From Sphingopyxis sp. (GTDB lineage: Bacteria; Pseudomonadota; Alphaproteobacteria; Sphingomonadales; Sphingomonadaceae): a stretch of DNA of 64,000 nucleotides. Location: assembly GCA_002733865.1 (NCBI GenBank), contig NVXM01000028.1, positions 43,380-107,379 on the forward strand, in the 5' to 3' direction. Positions 44,604 through 54,497 of this stretch are shown one piece after another. Each line of letters starts with the position of its first letter. Positions within the stretch are counted from its first letter, which is position 1. The notes beneath the pieces are model-generated. The model searched no databases, had not been told where the DNA came from, and saw nothing but the letters and a program-made list of their open reading frames with translations. The position numbers were made by a program, and so were the translations under genes.

Positions 44604-45896
44604 ATGACCATTTCTCTTGCCGATCCGCTGACACTGCCTTGCGGAGCCACCCTGCCCAACCGAATTGCGAAGGCGGCCATGACCGAAGGCATGGCGACGC
44701 CGGACGGCGTTCCGACCGAAGAGCTGGAACGGCTTTACAGCCTGTGGTCCGACGGTGGTGCCGGGATGCTGCTGAGCGGCAATATACAGGTCGATCGGGA
44801 TCATCTGGAACGTCCCGGCAATGTCGTCATCGACGAGGAGGCAGATGACGCCATGATGGTAGCGCTGACGCGCTGGGTGCAGGCGGCTACCCGCAATGGT
44901 AATCATTTCTGGGCGCAGATCAGTCACGGCGGCAGACAGACGCAAAGCAATGTCAACAAACATCCCAAAGCGCCCTCTGCAGTCAAATTGGGGCTGCCGG
45001 GCGGCCAGTTCGGCGAGCCGGTGGCACTGACCGTCGAAGAGATTGAAGAGCTTGTCGACCGCTTTGCCCTCGCGGCCAAAACCTGTCAGGCAGCAGGCTT
45101 CACTGGGGCACAAGTCCACGCCGCTCACGGCTATCTGCTGAGCAGCTTTCTGAGCCCGCGATCAAATCTGCGGACGGACAAATATGGCGGTAGTCTGGAG
45201 AACCGGGCGCGCTTTCTGCTCTCCGTGATTGCAAAGACGCGGGCCGCTGTCGGACCCGATTTCCCGATTTCGGTCAAGCTCAACAGCGCCGATTTCCAAA
45301 AAGGCGGTTTCAATTTCGAAGACAGCCTGCAGGTCGTGCAATGGCTGGAAGCAGCGAGCGTCGATCTCGTCGAAATATCCGGCGGCACCTACGAACAGCC
45401 AGCGCTGATGGGTGCGGACGGCATGGAAGAAAAAGAGGAGCAAAATGTTGCGCCCTCGACCAAGGCCCGGGAAGCCTATTTCGTCGATTTTGCAAAAGCC
45501 ATGCAGGATGCTGTGACAGTTCCGCTGATGGTCACGGGCGGGTTTCGCACCCGTGCCGCGATGGAAGCCGCGCTCGCCAGCGGATCCGCCGATCTCATCG
45601 GCCTGGGCCGTCCGATGTGCGTGATGACCGATGCGCCAAAGCAATTGCTCGAAGGACTGGATAACTTGCCCCGCTATGAAGACAAGCTCAGCCTCCTTCC
45701 CGGTTGGCTGGGTTTTCTGATGCGCTTCCAGATGGTCAAGGCGGTGGCCAGCTTTGCCGTCATCTACTGGTTCTACGAGCAGCTGGAAAATCTTGGCCAG
45801 AGCGGCATGACCGATCCGAACCTCGGTGTCTTTACCGCCTTTCGCGCGGTTGAAGCGCGCAACAAACGGATATTGGCAGCGCGCAGCCCACGCTGA
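44604..45896 (+). CDS. NADH:flavin oxidoreductase (Old Yellow Enzyme family)
   Basis: A 430-aa FMN-dependent reductase with a TIM barrel. FMN- and substrate-binding blocks are LPNRIAKAAMTEGM, WAQISHGGRQTQSN, VHAAHGYLLSSFLSPRSN, RTDKYGGSLENRARFLL, and GLGRPMCV. Members reduce activated alkenes (enones, nitro compounds), and 12-oxophytodienoate reductase and 2,4-dienoyl-CoA reductase are relatives. The C-terminal helical extension is longer than in the basic OYEs. Convergent with the lipoxygenase gene, with stops 6 nt apart. Confidence 0.9.
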   Translation: MTISLADPLTLPCGATLPNRIAKAAMTEGMATPDGVPTEELERLYSLWSDGGAGMLLSGNIQVDRDHLERPGNVVIDEEADDAMMVALTRWVQAATRNGNHFWAQISHGGRQTQSNVNKHPKAPSAVKLGLPGGQFGEPVALTVEEIEELVDRFALAAKTCQAAGFTGAQVHAAHGYLLSSFLSPRSNLRTDKYGGSLENRARFLLSVIAKTRAAVGPDFPISVKLNSADFQKGGFNFEDSLQVVQWLEAASVDLVEISGGTYEQPALMGADGMEEKEEQNVAPSTKAREAYFVDFAKAMQDAVTVPLMVTGGFRTRAAMEAALASGSADLIGLGRPMCVMTDAPKQLLEGLDNLPRYEDKLSLLPGWLGFLMRFQMVKAVASFAVIYWFYEQLENLGQSGMTDPNLGVFTAFRAVEARNKRILAARSPR

Positions 45897-45902
45897 TCAA
45901 AA

Positions 45903-47882
45903 TCAGATATTGGTGCTGGTCGGGATCTGGCTGGGCTGCAGGTAGACATAGGGATGCATGCGGCGCTGGTTGCGCGCGATGATCCGCGCTTCCACCGCCC
46001 GCAATCCGGCCTGGAAGCGCGCCAAAGGCCCCTCGTCGCCGATAATCGCCGGGTCCCGAAACCAGCTTTTATACGGAAAGCGATTGGTCCGGTAGTCGCC
46101 CAGCGGCCGGTAATAGACCGAACCGAGCAGCTCCACCGATGATAATTGCAGGAGCGCCAAGGACATCGGCGGCATATAGTCGAGCCATTCGCTCTTGCTG
46201 TGGCCCTTTTGCCCGGTAGGCGCGGCTGTCCAGCCAGCACCGGTCACTGCGGGCGCAAAGGTCACAATCGTGCGCTGCGGAAAGTTCACCGCTGCATGCT
46301 GGGCGCTGGCGGTAAAGATGATCATGGTGCAAACATCGACCAGTTGCGCGCGCGAAATGATCGGCTTGAAGCCGACTATATGGCCTTCCGATGCGATCGA
46401 CGCGGCCCATTGGGCGAGTTCCGTGTCGCCGGTTACGGCAGCATCGTCGGCATAATAGATATGGATATATTGCTCGGCCCAGTCATGGATCGCACTCCAC
46501 ACGAGCAACGCGTCGTCACGATAGGGGTAATCCGCAAGCTTGTCCGGATCGGCGACGTTGCGCTCGGCAAAATCGACTGGCGTCATTTTCTTGTAAAAGT
46601 CAAAAGCCAGCCGCGCCTGAACCGCTGCCAGCTGGCTGGACTCGATGGTGCCGCCGAAGAAATCGTCAATCGGACCGCCTTTGTTGATCAAGGTCTCCAC
46701 AGCCAAATTATTGATGAATAGCGTGCCTTCAAAATGCGGGACCAGCAGCGACCAGAGCGGATGAACCTTTGCAAGATTGCGCCGGGTGGAAACGGCGATC
46801 GCTTCGCTCACCAAATGGGTGCCGGCGAGATGGACGAACAGCTCATGATAGTTGCAGTCCGCGACCTGGACAATGAACTTCGCTATCTCCCAGCCCCATT
46901 TTTCGGACGAAGAGGGGGACGGGGTCATCACCGGATACTGGCCGGGATCCTGCCCGCACTGGATTGCGACCGGCTGAATCGACGAACCGCCGGGCGGCAC
47001 GGCAAACAGGGCCATCGGCCGGTAGACATATTTGGCATGGCCATTCCAAACGCCGGGAACAAGCGCTTCCAGGTCCTTGTAATCACACAGATATATGCGG
47101 CCGTCCGCCAGAGCCTTTGACAGCGTATCACCGCCGACGACGGCGCAATATTGTGCTGGGGTCACGGGAAAGTTGTCCGGGATCCGGTCGATGCCCGCAA
47201 TCAGCATTGGATTGGGACCCGCAACGCGAAGCCGCGCAAACTGATCATCACTTTGAAATGTATAGGCGATGCCCGGGGTCGGCAGAGTCTGGAACAGATT
47301 GCGATAGGCTTCGATGGACCGCGTGTCGGCTGCCTTTTCGGCCTGCAGGATATCAATGATCACGGTGATAATGTTGCGCAGCGCGCTGTGATGCGCGTCC
47401 AGGGTATTGATATCCACGCGCTCGGTCGCCTCCTCGATGCTGCTTTCGAGACTGGGGCCGGCGACACTGACGCGATGCTTTTCGCGCAAGGCTTCGACCT
47501 CGATCCTGATATTTTCGGCATCTGCCAGCGCATCGTCGAGAATCTTCTGCTCGGCCTCGCCAAGACCGGAAAAAATCGGGGTCAGCAGGACGGCCCTGAT
47601 GTTGTTCACTATCCCTATGGTGACTTCCAGCACCTTGAACCACCATTCGATCGACGGCTGGTCATCGGGCGGGACATGTGTCGCCAGCGGCACACCCGGC
47701 AAGCTCGCGATGTCCGTGGTCCATTGATAGTGCGTCGACGTCTCGTTTATCTGCTTGCGGCGCTGTGTACGCTGTTCCAGACTGTCATTCTGCGGCAGGC
47801 TCGGGTCGCTCGCTCCGCGCTTGACTCCCTGATCTCCGACCTCGTGTTGCGAAACAATCGACCGTGCGTTTTCGAAGGACAT
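45903..47882 (-). CDS. bacterial lipoxygenase
   Basis: A 659-aa non-haem iron dioxygenase that converts polyunsaturated fatty acids to hydroperoxides. All expected iron ligands are visible: His351 and His356 (HELFVHLAGTH), His529 with Asn533 (SAQHAAVN) and the C-terminal Ile659 (TSTNI), the carboxylate ligand of plant and animal enzymes. The frame opens upstream to 48044, but AGGAG precedes the ATG at 47882 and no signal peptide is lost. No PLAT domain seen, as in other bacterial forms. 9S-lipoxygenases have been described from Sphingopyxis. Positional specificity unpredictable. Confidence 0.92.
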   Translation of the reverse strand: MSFENARSIVSQHEVGDQGVKRGASDPSLPQNDSLEQRTQRRKQINETSTHYQWTTDIASLPGVPLATHVPPDDQPSIEWWFKVLEVTIGIVNNIRAVLLTPIFSGLGEAEQKILDDALADAENIRIEVEALREKHRVSVAGPSLESSIEEATERVDINTLDAHHSALRNIITVIIDILQAEKAADTRSIEAYRNLFQTLPTPGIAYTFQSDDQFARLRVAGPNPMLIAGIDRIPDNFPVTPAQYCAVVGGDTLSKALADGRIYLCDYKDLEALVPGVWNGHAKYVYRPMALFAVPPGGSSIQPVAIQCGQDPGQYPVMTPSPSSSEKWGWEIAKFIVQVADCNYHELFVHLAGTHLVSEAIAVSTRRNLAKVHPLWSLLVPHFEGTLFINNLAVETLINKGGPIDDFFGGTIESSQLAAVQARLAFDFYKKMTPVDFAERNVADPDKLADYPYRDDALLVWSAIHDWAEQYIHIYYADDAAVTGDTELAQWAASIASEGHIVGFKPIISRAQLVDVCTMIIFTASAQHAAVNFPQRTIVTFAPAVTGAGWTAAPTGQKGHSKSEWLDYMPPMSLALLQLSSVELLGSVYYRPLGDYRTNRFPYKSWFRDPAIIGDEGPLARFQAGLRAVEARIIARNQRRMHPYVYLQPSQIPTSTNI

Positions 47883-48047
47883 AATAGCTCCTGATCTTTC
47901 CTGCAGACCAGAGCTTCTAAAATATTCTTGGTTAAGTTCGCGTAAACCACTGGATCGCCCAGCCGACAACGGATCGCGGCGGGTTCTAAAATGAGGTCGA
48001 GAATTAAGCTTAACGAGACATTTACAAATCGCTGTTAGCAACACTCC

Positions 48048-49208
48048 ATGCCGTCACGGGTCCAACAGTTTTTGCAGAAGCTTCTCCCGCCAGTTCCGGA
48101 AACGGTTCGGGACGAATTCGCGATCTTGAGCGCAACACGCATGCAAACACAGTCGCGCGCGCTGTTTCTTGCGATGTTCCTGACCATCCCCTTTGTATTA
48201 TATGCTTCCAGCACGGGTGCTGAAGCTTGGGTCCGCTATGGCATTCCGCTGGCGATGGGGGGTTGCTGCCTGCTCGGCTATATTTCGCTGATCAAGGACC
48301 GCAATGCCTCAGGCAGCCCGGACCTGGCGCGCAAGTTCATCGCCGAAGCGACCTTCTTTTCGGCCGCAATCTGCGCGTTGGTCAGTGTCTGGTGCGTGCT
48401 CAGCTGGACCAATGCGCCGGATGATATGCGCCTGTTCTACCCGTTCACGCTCGCCATGGGCTCGCTGACCACCATTTATACGTTATCCACAATCCGGCTC
48501 GCCGCGATCCTCAACATCATCATCGGCATCGTCCCGATGACCATCATCCTGTTGTTGTCTGGGGATCCGCTGGCCTGGTCTGCTGCGTCCAGCCTGATCA
48601 TGGCAACGACCTTTCTGTACCGACTGATCACCCAGCAAAATGATCAGTTCGTCCGCTTGCTGGTCCTGCAACATGACATGCGCGAACTGGCGCATACCGA
48701 TCCGCTGACCGGACTGTTCAATCGCCGGGTGCTGGCCGAGCATCTGGAGAATCAAATTGCTGTGGAAGATCACGAGCGCGCATTTACCGTAGCGTTGATC
48801 GATCTCGACGGCTTCAAGCCAATCAATGACCAATTCGGCCACGCGGTTGGCGATCAGTTGCTGATAGAAGTCGCGCGCCGCCTGCACGTTGCCTGCGGCG
48901 ACAACGGCATTGTCGCTCGTATTGGCGGTGATGAATTTGCCGTATTGCTGTCGCCGGATTCAGCGATTTCAATCTCTGCCTGCGCCGACCATATGCTCGC
49001 GTCACTGGTTACACCTTGCATGATTCAGGGTCATGACATTCGGGTCCGGGCAAGCGTCGGCATCGCCTCTTGGCCTAGGGACGGGATGACAGCCAACAGT
49101 CTCCTCGAAGCGGCGGACAAACAGCTTTACGCCGTGAAGAACACCGGATCGCAAACACCGGTGCAAATGCCCGCACAGCTGAATGCGGTCCGCCCTTCCG
49201 CCGCATAG
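48048..49208 (+). CDS. membrane diguanylate cyclase (GGDEF)
   Basis: A 386-aa protein. The N-terminal half carries about six membrane helices (MASE-like sensor; TMs around residues 38-190) and the C-terminal half a GGDEF domain. The active site reads ARIGGDEFAVLL (Gly293-Phe297). No RxxD allosteric site is seen in the usual place. It makes cyclic di-GMP from GTP, in contrast to the HD-GYP protein at 35328. Divergent from the lipoxygenase by 165 nt, convergent with fadD. Confidence 0.9.
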   Translation: MPSRVQQFLQKLLPPVPETVRDEFAILSATRMQTQSRALFLAMFLTIPFVLYASSTGAEAWVRYGIPLAMGGCCLLGYISLIKDRNASGSPDLARKFIAEATFFSAAICALVSVWCVLSWTNAPDDMRLFYPFTLAMGSLTTIYTLSTIRLAAILNIIIGIVPMTIILLLSGDPLAWSAASSLIMATTFLYRLITQQNDQFVRLLVLQHDMRELAHTDPLTGLFNRRVLAEHLENQIAVEDHERAFTVALIDLDGFKPINDQFGHAVGDQLLIEVARRLHVACGDNGIVARIGGDEFAVLLSPDSAISISACADHMLASLVTPCMIQGHDIRVRASVGIASWPRDGMTANSLLEAADKQLYAVKNTGSQTPVQMPAQLNAVRPSAA

Positions 49209-49220
49209 CGACCCGTTTCG

Positions 49221-50915
49221 TCAGGTCGCTTGGCCCAGTTCTTCCTCACGCAAAGTCTTGCGATCCAGCTTGCCGATCATGGTTTTGGGCAGGCTGTCAC
49301 GGATCACTACGTCCACCACCCGTTCGTGCTTGCCCAGTTGCGGGTTCAACCAGTCTTTGAGCTCTTCGCCAGTGACCGTGCTGTCAGGTTCCAGCGCGAC
49401 AAACGCCTTCGGACTTTCGCCGCGATAGGCGTCAGGCACGCCGATCACCAGGGCCTCTTTCACCGCTTCGTGCTTGTAGAGGACATCTTCGACTTGGCTC
49501 GGAAAGACCTTGAATCCACCCACGGCGATCATGTCCTTCAACCGGTCGACAATCTTGATATAGCCATCCTCGTCAATCGTCGCGACATCACCGGTACGCA
49601 GAAAACCGTCGACGAAAACCTGTTCATCTTCCTTTGGCAGGTTCCAGTAGCCCTGCATCACTTGCGGTCCGGAGAATATCAACTCACCGGGTTCGCCGTC
49701 CGGTGCCGCTTTTGTAGGATCCCCCTTGTCGACCAGCTTCACTCGGGTCCCCGGCACCGGCTGACCGATCGTCCCCGGCTTGTTCAGCCCTTCATAGGGA
49801 TTGGCGCTGACCACGCCGCAGCTTTCGGTCAGGCCATAGCCTTCGACCAGTTTAGCGCCGGTCTTCGCCTCGAATTTCTTCTTCAGCTCCGCGGACAAGG
49901 GCGCGCCGCCCGAAACGCATATTTTGAGCGATGAAAAATCGGTCTTGTCGATATCGGCATGGTCGAGCAGCGCCTGATACATGGTCGGCACGCCGGGCAT
50001 GGCGGTAATTTTGGTCCGGGAGATCGCCTTCAAGGTCTGCTTGGCGTCGAAGCGCGGCAGCATCACAATCTCCCCGCCGCGCTGGATGGTGCGGTTGAGC
50101 ACCGCGCTGTTGGCAAAAACATGAAAGAAAGGCAGCACGCCCATCAAACGGTCGACCTCGTCGAGATAGGGATCAATGTCGTTGATCTGCCGCGCGTTGG
50201 CGGTCAGGTTCTGGTGACTGCACATCGCCCCCTTGGGAGTGCCGGTTGTGCCGCCGGTATATTGCAGCAGCGCAATGTCTTTTTCCGGATGGATTTCAGG
50301 AACGTTGAAATCGCCGTCATTGGCGATCAGGTCTGAGAAGGGCGTGATCCGGTCGTCGTCGGGTTGCGGGCTGCTCTCCTTGCGACGGAACACGGAATAG
50401 AACAGCGCCTTTGCCGGCGGCAGCGCGCCGGAGATGCTGCCGACGACCAGTCGCTCGAGGCTCGACTGTTTTAGCACTTCATAGGCGGTCGGGAAAAGCG
50501 CGGTCGCCGAAAGCGTGAACAGAATTTTGGTGCCGCTGTCTTCCACCTGATGATTGAGCTCATCAACGGTGTAGAGCGGCGAGAAATTTACCACGGTCGC
50601 ACCAATGGCCATCGCGCCATAATAGGCGCAAACATAATGCGGCACATTGGGCAGATACAGACCCACGCGGTCGCCCTTGCCAACGCCCATATCCTGCAGC
50701 CCCTTGGCAACACGAACCGCTGCCGCAGCAACTACGCGATAGCTATATTTGCGACCCATGAAGTCCAGCAGATTGGCATCGCCGCGCTGCTCTGCAGAGC
50801 GAAAGAACATGCCCGGCATCGATAATGGCGGGTAAGTCTGGTCCCACGGGATTGGATGATTATAGTGCGATTTCCAGATCGGGGGCTGGTCGGAAGATGT
50901 TTCGGTCATTGACAT
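49221..50915 (-). CDS. fadD: long-chain fatty acid-CoA ligase
   Basis: A 564-aa ANL-superfamily adenylating enzyme. Phosphate loop YTGGTTGTPKGAM, A5 motif GYGLTESCG, the linker DRLKDMIAVGGFKVFPSQVE and the C-terminal catalytic Lys in PKTMIGKLDRKTL are all present. It activates fatty acids to acyl-CoA for beta-oxidation or lipid remodelling. Start at 50915 (MSMTETS) or 50909. Fits the lipid-metabolism theme of lipoxygenase, isocitrate lyase and OYE reductase, although not in an operon with them. Confidence 0.93.
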   Translation of the reverse strand: MSMTETSSDQPPIWKSHYNHPIPWDQTYPPLSMPGMFFRSAEQRGDANLLDFMGRKYSYRVVAAAAVRVAKGLQDMGVGKGDRVGLYLPNVPHYVCAYYGAMAIGATVVNFSPLYTVDELNHQVEDSGTKILFTLSATALFPTAYEVLKQSSLERLVVGSISGALPPAKALFYSVFRRKESSPQPDDDRITPFSDLIANDGDFNVPEIHPEKDIALLQYTGGTTGTPKGAMCSHQNLTANARQINDIDPYLDEVDRLMGVLPFFHVFANSAVLNRTIQRGGEIVMLPRFDAKQTLKAISRTKITAMPGVPTMYQALLDHADIDKTDFSSLKICVSGGAPLSAELKKKFEAKTGAKLVEGYGLTESCGVVSANPYEGLNKPGTIGQPVPGTRVKLVDKGDPTKAAPDGEPGELIFSGPQVMQGYWNLPKEDEQVFVDGFLRTGDVATIDEDGYIKIVDRLKDMIAVGGFKVFPSQVEDVLYKHEAVKEALVIGVPDAYRGESPKAFVALEPDSTVTGEELKDWLNPQLGKHERVVDVVIRDSLPKTMIGKLDRKTLREEELGQAT

Positions 50916-51002
50916 TCATGTAAGTGAACCGGTCTGAACTGACAATGAAAATTCTGGGCAAAAGTCGTTGCTGCTTTGCCGTCGCTGTTGCTAACGAAGA
51001 AT

Positions 51003-52298
51003 ATGATCTCCTCAGCAGCAGAATCACAATCGCCAAAGGCGGCGAAGGCGTCGATCACCTTTGTATTTCTGGTGGTTCTGATCGACATGATCGGCTTTGG
51101 CATCATCATGCCGGTGTTGCCGGATTTGATTACCCAGATCACCGGCGACAGCCTTTCTGGCGCCGCTGTCGATGCCGGATGGCTGGCCTTTGCTTATGCG
51201 GTCATGCAATTTTTCTTCGGGCCGGTCATCGGCAATCTGTCCGATCGTTTCGGGCGACGACCGGTATTGCTGGGCGCGCTTGGCGGCTATTCGATAGCTT
51301 ATGCGCTAATGGGCTTTGCCCCGTCTCTGCTGTGGCTGTTCGTTGCGCGGATCGTTGCCGGCATCATGGGCGCGAGTTTCAGCACCGCCTATGCATATGT
51401 CGCCGATATGTCCCCGCCGGAGAAACGATCGCAGAATTTCGGCCTAATCGGCGCGGCGTTCGGCCTCGGGTTTATCATAGGGCCTGCGATGGGCGGCTTG
51501 CTTGGAGAATATCATATTCGCCTGCCCTTCTTTGCGGCATCGGCGCTCGCTGCGATCAATCTGGTCTTCGGTTTTTTCATGCTGCAGGAAAGCCTGCCCC
51601 CAGAAAAGCGCAGGCCGTTCCAGATTGCGCGCGCCAACGCGTTCGTCGCGCTGAAAGGTCTGAGCGGTCAAAACCGGGTTGTATTATGGTATGCTGCGGC
51701 GCTGCTGGTCTGGATGATCAGTCATGTGGTTTACCCGATCGTTTTTGCTTTCTACGCGATTGAGGCGTTCGGGTGGAGCGCCTTTACCGTCGGCATGGCG
51801 CTTGCGCTCGTGGGCGCCGGTGCTGCTCTGGTCCAGGGCCTGCTGATCCGTTATCTTATCCCGCGTCTGGGCGAACGCAAAGCCGTCATCATGGGCGCGG
51901 CCAGCATGTCCGTCAGCACCATCGCTTATGTGATTGCCGGACCGGAACAAGGCTGGATGATTTTCCTCGCGATTCCGGTTGGCGCTTTGCAGGGCCTGTT
52001 CCAGCCTTCGCTCAATGGGCTGATGAGCAAGGCGGTCTCTGATGAGACCCAGGGCGAGCTGCAGGGCGCGGTTGCCAGCCTGCAAAGCTTGAGTTCGGTC
52101 ATTGGTCCGCCAATGTTTACCGCCGTGTTCGCCGCCTTCACGGTTGCCCAGACCTCTTATTATCTGCCCGGCGCACCCTTTGGTCTCGCAGGTATCATAG
52201 CGCTAATCTCCCTGGCGATTTTTCTGCGGGGCTATGCCCTGCACTGCCATAGCAGCAACGTGGCGGCGCCACCGGATGCGAAACCGGTAGCGAGCTGA
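51003..52298 (+). CDS. MFS transporter, tetracycline-resistance-like (TCR/Tet) family
   Basis: A 431-aa, 12-helix proton-coupled antiporter-type permease. The family motifs A ([19 protein letters not shown]) and [19 protein letters not shown] in the first helix match the TetA subfamily. Substrate unknown; many Tet-like transporters in environmental alphaproteobacteria do not confer tetracycline resistance. Start ATG at 51003; the frame is open from 50976. Divergent from fadD and convergent with the MBL-fold gene. Confidence 0.88.
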   Translation: MISSAAESQSPKAAKASITFVFLVVLIDMIGFGIIMPVLPDLITQITGDSLSGAAVDAGWLAFAYAVMQFFFGPVIGNLSDRFGRRPVLLGALGGYSIAYALMGFAPSLLWLFVARIVAGIMGASFSTAYAYVADMSPPEKRSQNFGLIGAAFGLGFIIGPAMGGLLGEYHIRLPFFAASALAAINLVFGFFMLQESLPPEKRRPFQIARANAFVALKGLSGQNRVVLWYAAALLVWMISHVVYPIVFAFYAIEAFGWSAFTVGMALALVGAGAALVQGLLIRYLIPRLGERKAVIMGAASMSVSTIAYVIAGPEQGWMIFLAIPVGALQGLFQPSLNGLMSKAVSDETQGELQGAVASLQSLSSVIGPPMFTAVFAAFTVAQTSYYLPGAPFGLAGIIALISLAIFLRGYALHCHSSNVAAPPDAKPVAS

Positions 52299-52307
52299 CC
52301 AACGCGG

Positions 52308-53426
52308 TTACGCGGCGCTATACCAGGCGGTGCCATCCTTCATGTCAAGCTGCGCGCGTCCGGTATATTGCAGGTGGCGTAGCGTCGCCATCGCCTCGCC
52401 GCTCGCCATGCCGATCACATCGGCCGTGATCGGCCGCTTGAACAGATAGGGGAAACTGTCGACCACTCTCTTGGGGCTTTCACGCAGCCCCTGCTCCAGA
52501 TCATCCAGCGCCTCGTTATGGCGCTCGGCCAGTGCGTCAAGCCGCTGATGCGCGCCCAGAAACGGGCGGCCGTGCGCGGGCAGAATGAGCAGGTCATTGT
52601 CAAGTTCGGCGCGGAACCGGGCGATGCTCGCCAGCCATTCGCCGAGCGGATCGCTGGTCGGTTCGCTGAGCATGGTCGAGATATTGGAGGTGATCCGCGG
52701 CAATATCTGGTCGCCGGATATCATCACCTTGGCAGTGTCGTCGATCAGGCAGGCATGTTCTGGGGTATGGCCATGGCCAATCATCACCCGCCACTGGTGA
52801 TCCCCGGTCTGCAGGCGGGAGCCTTCTTCCATCCGGATATGCCCGATCGGCAGATCCGAAACGGCGCGGGCAAAACGACCCCAGCCCTTTTTCGCGAAAT
52901 CGTCGATCAGATGCTGCTCCCAGCCACAGAAGCGCCATTCGTCGAGCGCCTCTTCCGGCACGCCCTCGCGCTTGTCGGCAAGCAGCATCCGCGTAAGCAG
53001 CCACTCCGTGCGGTTCATGTGCAATGGCACCTTGAACCGCTTGGCCAGCCAGCCGGCACATCCGACATGATCGGGGTGATAATGGGTGACAATGATCTTT
53101 GTGGCGCTCTGCCCCTGCAATGCGCCCGCGTCGAACAGATGCTTCCAGGCGTCGATAACCTCTGGCATGAACAATCCGGTATCGGCTATAGCAAATCCCT
53201 CACTGCCATCGGGATGACGGTCGGCCAGCACCCAGTTGTTGATGTGGCCAAGCGGCCCGGGCACCGGTGTGCGGGTCCAGCCGATGCCGGGCATCAGTTC
53301 GAAATATTCGCCGAATTTCGGTTCATAGTCGCCGAGCGGATAGGTCAGCCCATCCGATTCAATCGGATCAAAGCCGTGGTCGGCCAGCATCGCATCATAG
53401 GCAGGCGGTTTCCGGGGAGCGTCCAT
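52308..53426 (-). CDS. MBL-fold metallo-hydrolase
   Basis: A 372-aa hydrolase of the metallo-beta-lactamase superfamily. Zinc site THYHPDHVG (HxHxDH), further ligands GHGHTPEHACL, and PAHGRPFLG. A C-terminal helical part resembles lactonase-like and LACTB2-like members. Substrate unknown; sphingomonad homologues cluster with aromatic and steroid catabolism. Start ATG at 53426 with weak ribosome-binding site. A TTTAAT-type palindrome lies 42 nt upstream. Confidence 0.85.
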   Translation of the reverse strand: MDAPRKPPAYDAMLADHGFDPIESDGLTYPLGDYEPKFGEYFELMPGIGWTRTPVPGPLGHINNWVLADRHPDGSEGFAIADTGLFMPEVIDAWKHLFDAGALQGQSATKIIVTHYHPDHVGCAGWLAKRFKVPLHMNRTEWLLTRMLLADKREGVPEEALDEWRFCGWEQHLIDDFAKKGWGRFARAVSDLPIGHIRMEEGSRLQTGDHQWRVMIGHGHTPEHACLIDDTAKVMISGDQILPRITSNISTMLSEPTSDPLGEWLASIARFRAELDNDLLILPAHGRPFLGAHQRLDALAERHNEALDDLEQGLRESPKRVVDSFPYLFKRPITADVIGMASGEAMATLRHLQYTGRAQLDMKDGTAWYSAA

Positions 53427-53467
53427 GGATCAGCCATAGACCTATGGCCGGGGCAAACGCAACCCGA

Positions 53468-53485
53468 TTTAATTGACTGGTTAAA
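53468..53485. promoter_or_regulatory. imperfect palindrome TTTAATTGACTGGTTAAA before MBL gene
   Basis: 18 nt with TTTAA/TTAAA arms and the same length and centre spacing as the perfect site at 29786. Its position in the MBL-fold promoter region suggests the same or a related regulator. Weak on its own. Confidence 0.4.
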
Positions 53486-53511
53486 CTGCTAGGCCGGTAG
53501 TTCAGCGGCGC

Positions 53512-53616
53512 TTACTTCACGCCGACGATGAATACAAAAACCAGAGCCATAGCGCCAAAAATGGCTATGGCAGCGATCTTCATAAGGCGCAGTCTGCCAG
53601 GATTTCCCTCACTCAT
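53512..53616 (-). CDS. small membrane protein, 34 aa
   Basis: MSEGNPGRLRLMKIAAIAIF, then a hydrophobic GAMALVFVFIVGVK tail. One membrane helix. A GGGGGG purine run sits about 5 nt upstream of the ATG. Ends 85 nt before the MBL-fold start. No family identified; included because of the clear helix and ribosome-binding site. Confidence 0.55.
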   Translation of the reverse strand: MSEGNPGRLRLMKIAAIAIFGAMALVFVFIVGVK

Positions 53617-53660
53617 ATTAGCCCCCCAAAATCAAACGAAGCTCAATAGTCGATCAATGA

Positions 53661-54368
53661 TCAACGATCTTTAAACAATGTTTCTGCGGTATGTTCTACC
53701 GGCGCATCATCGTCATCTGATTCGCCTGACAGAGCGGCCTCGGCATCGCGGACCGCTTGCGCGCGTTCTTCGTGCAATTCGGCGATCAGCGCCTGCTTGT
53801 CACCGCCCAGCTTGGTATCATCGGCCATTTCCGGCTCAATACCCGCCTTTTTCGCGGCCTTGGCAACCACGGCGTCCAGTTCGCGCTGCGAACAGAGGCC
53901 CAGCGTCACCGGATCTTTCGGCGAAATATTGGCGATATTCCAGTGCTCGCGCTCGCGGATCGCATTGATCGTTGTGCGGGTGGTGCCGATCAGCTTGCCA
54001 ACCTGCGCATCGGAAATCTCGGGATGGTTACGAAGCAACCAGGCGATCCCATCGGGCTTGTCCTGACGCTTGGAAACCGGCGTGTAACGGGGTCCCTTGG
54101 TCCGACGCACCTGATCGGGTCCCTTCTGGATCTTCATCCGGTAATTCGGGTCTTTCTCGGCTTTTTCAATTTCTTCATGAGTCAGCTCATGCGCCTGCAC
54201 CGGATCACGCCCGGTATATTTGGAGCTCGCCAGATCATCCGCCATTGCGTTGACTTCGAGAATATGGATACCGCAAAATTCAGCGATCTGCTCAAAACTG
54301 AGCGCCGTATTGTCAACCAGCCAGCTAGCGGTGGCGTGCTGCATAAGAGGAGTTGCTTGTTCGGCCAT
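53661..54368 (-). CDS. trcR: DUF1013 cell-cycle transcriptional regulator, TrcR-like
   Basis: A 235-aa, almost entirely alpha-helical, DNA-binding-like protein. Family block: ATASWLVDNTALSFEQIAEF, CGIHILEVNAMAD, DGIAWLLRNHPEISDAQVGK and LIGTTRTTINAIRERE (a helix-turn-helix). DUF1013 is confined to alphaproteobacteria and named TrcR; it associates with RNA polymerase and promoters in Caulobacter. An acidic tail (GESDDDDAPVE) ends the protein. AAGGAC lies before the ATG at 54368. Conserved, probably essential in the group. Confidence 0.9.
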   Translation of the reverse strand: MAEQATPLMQHATASWLVDNTALSFEQIAEFCGIHILEVNAMADDLASSKYTGRDPVQAHELTHEEIEKAEKDPNYRMKIQKGPDQVRRTKGPRYTPVSKRQDKPDGIAWLLRNHPEISDAQVGKLIGTTRTTINAIREREHWNIANISPKDPVTLGLCSQRELDAVVAKAAKKAGIEPEMADDTKLGGDKQALIAELHEERAQAVRDAEAALSGESDDDDAPVEHTAETLFKDR

Positions 54369-54410
54369 GATGGCGTCCTTCCAATAGCTGGCTTTTGACG
54401 GCCAGCGGCA

Positions 54411-54449
54411 AGATAAAAATAAAGGGCCGCCCCCTTGCGGAGACGGCCT
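54411..54449 (-). terminator. rho-independent terminator after glycosyltransferase operon
   Basis: On the minus strand aggccgtctcc / ggggcggcc form an imperfect stem with loop gcaag, followed by ctttattttt. Confidence 0.7.
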
Positions 54450-54497
54450 GTTGGAAGCTTATGTAGGTTATTTGGAAGCTATCGGCAAGATATTTGG

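Noticed and set aside
53490..53512. tRNA-like GCCGGTAGTTCAGCGG string
   Set aside because: No tRNA arms fold around it.
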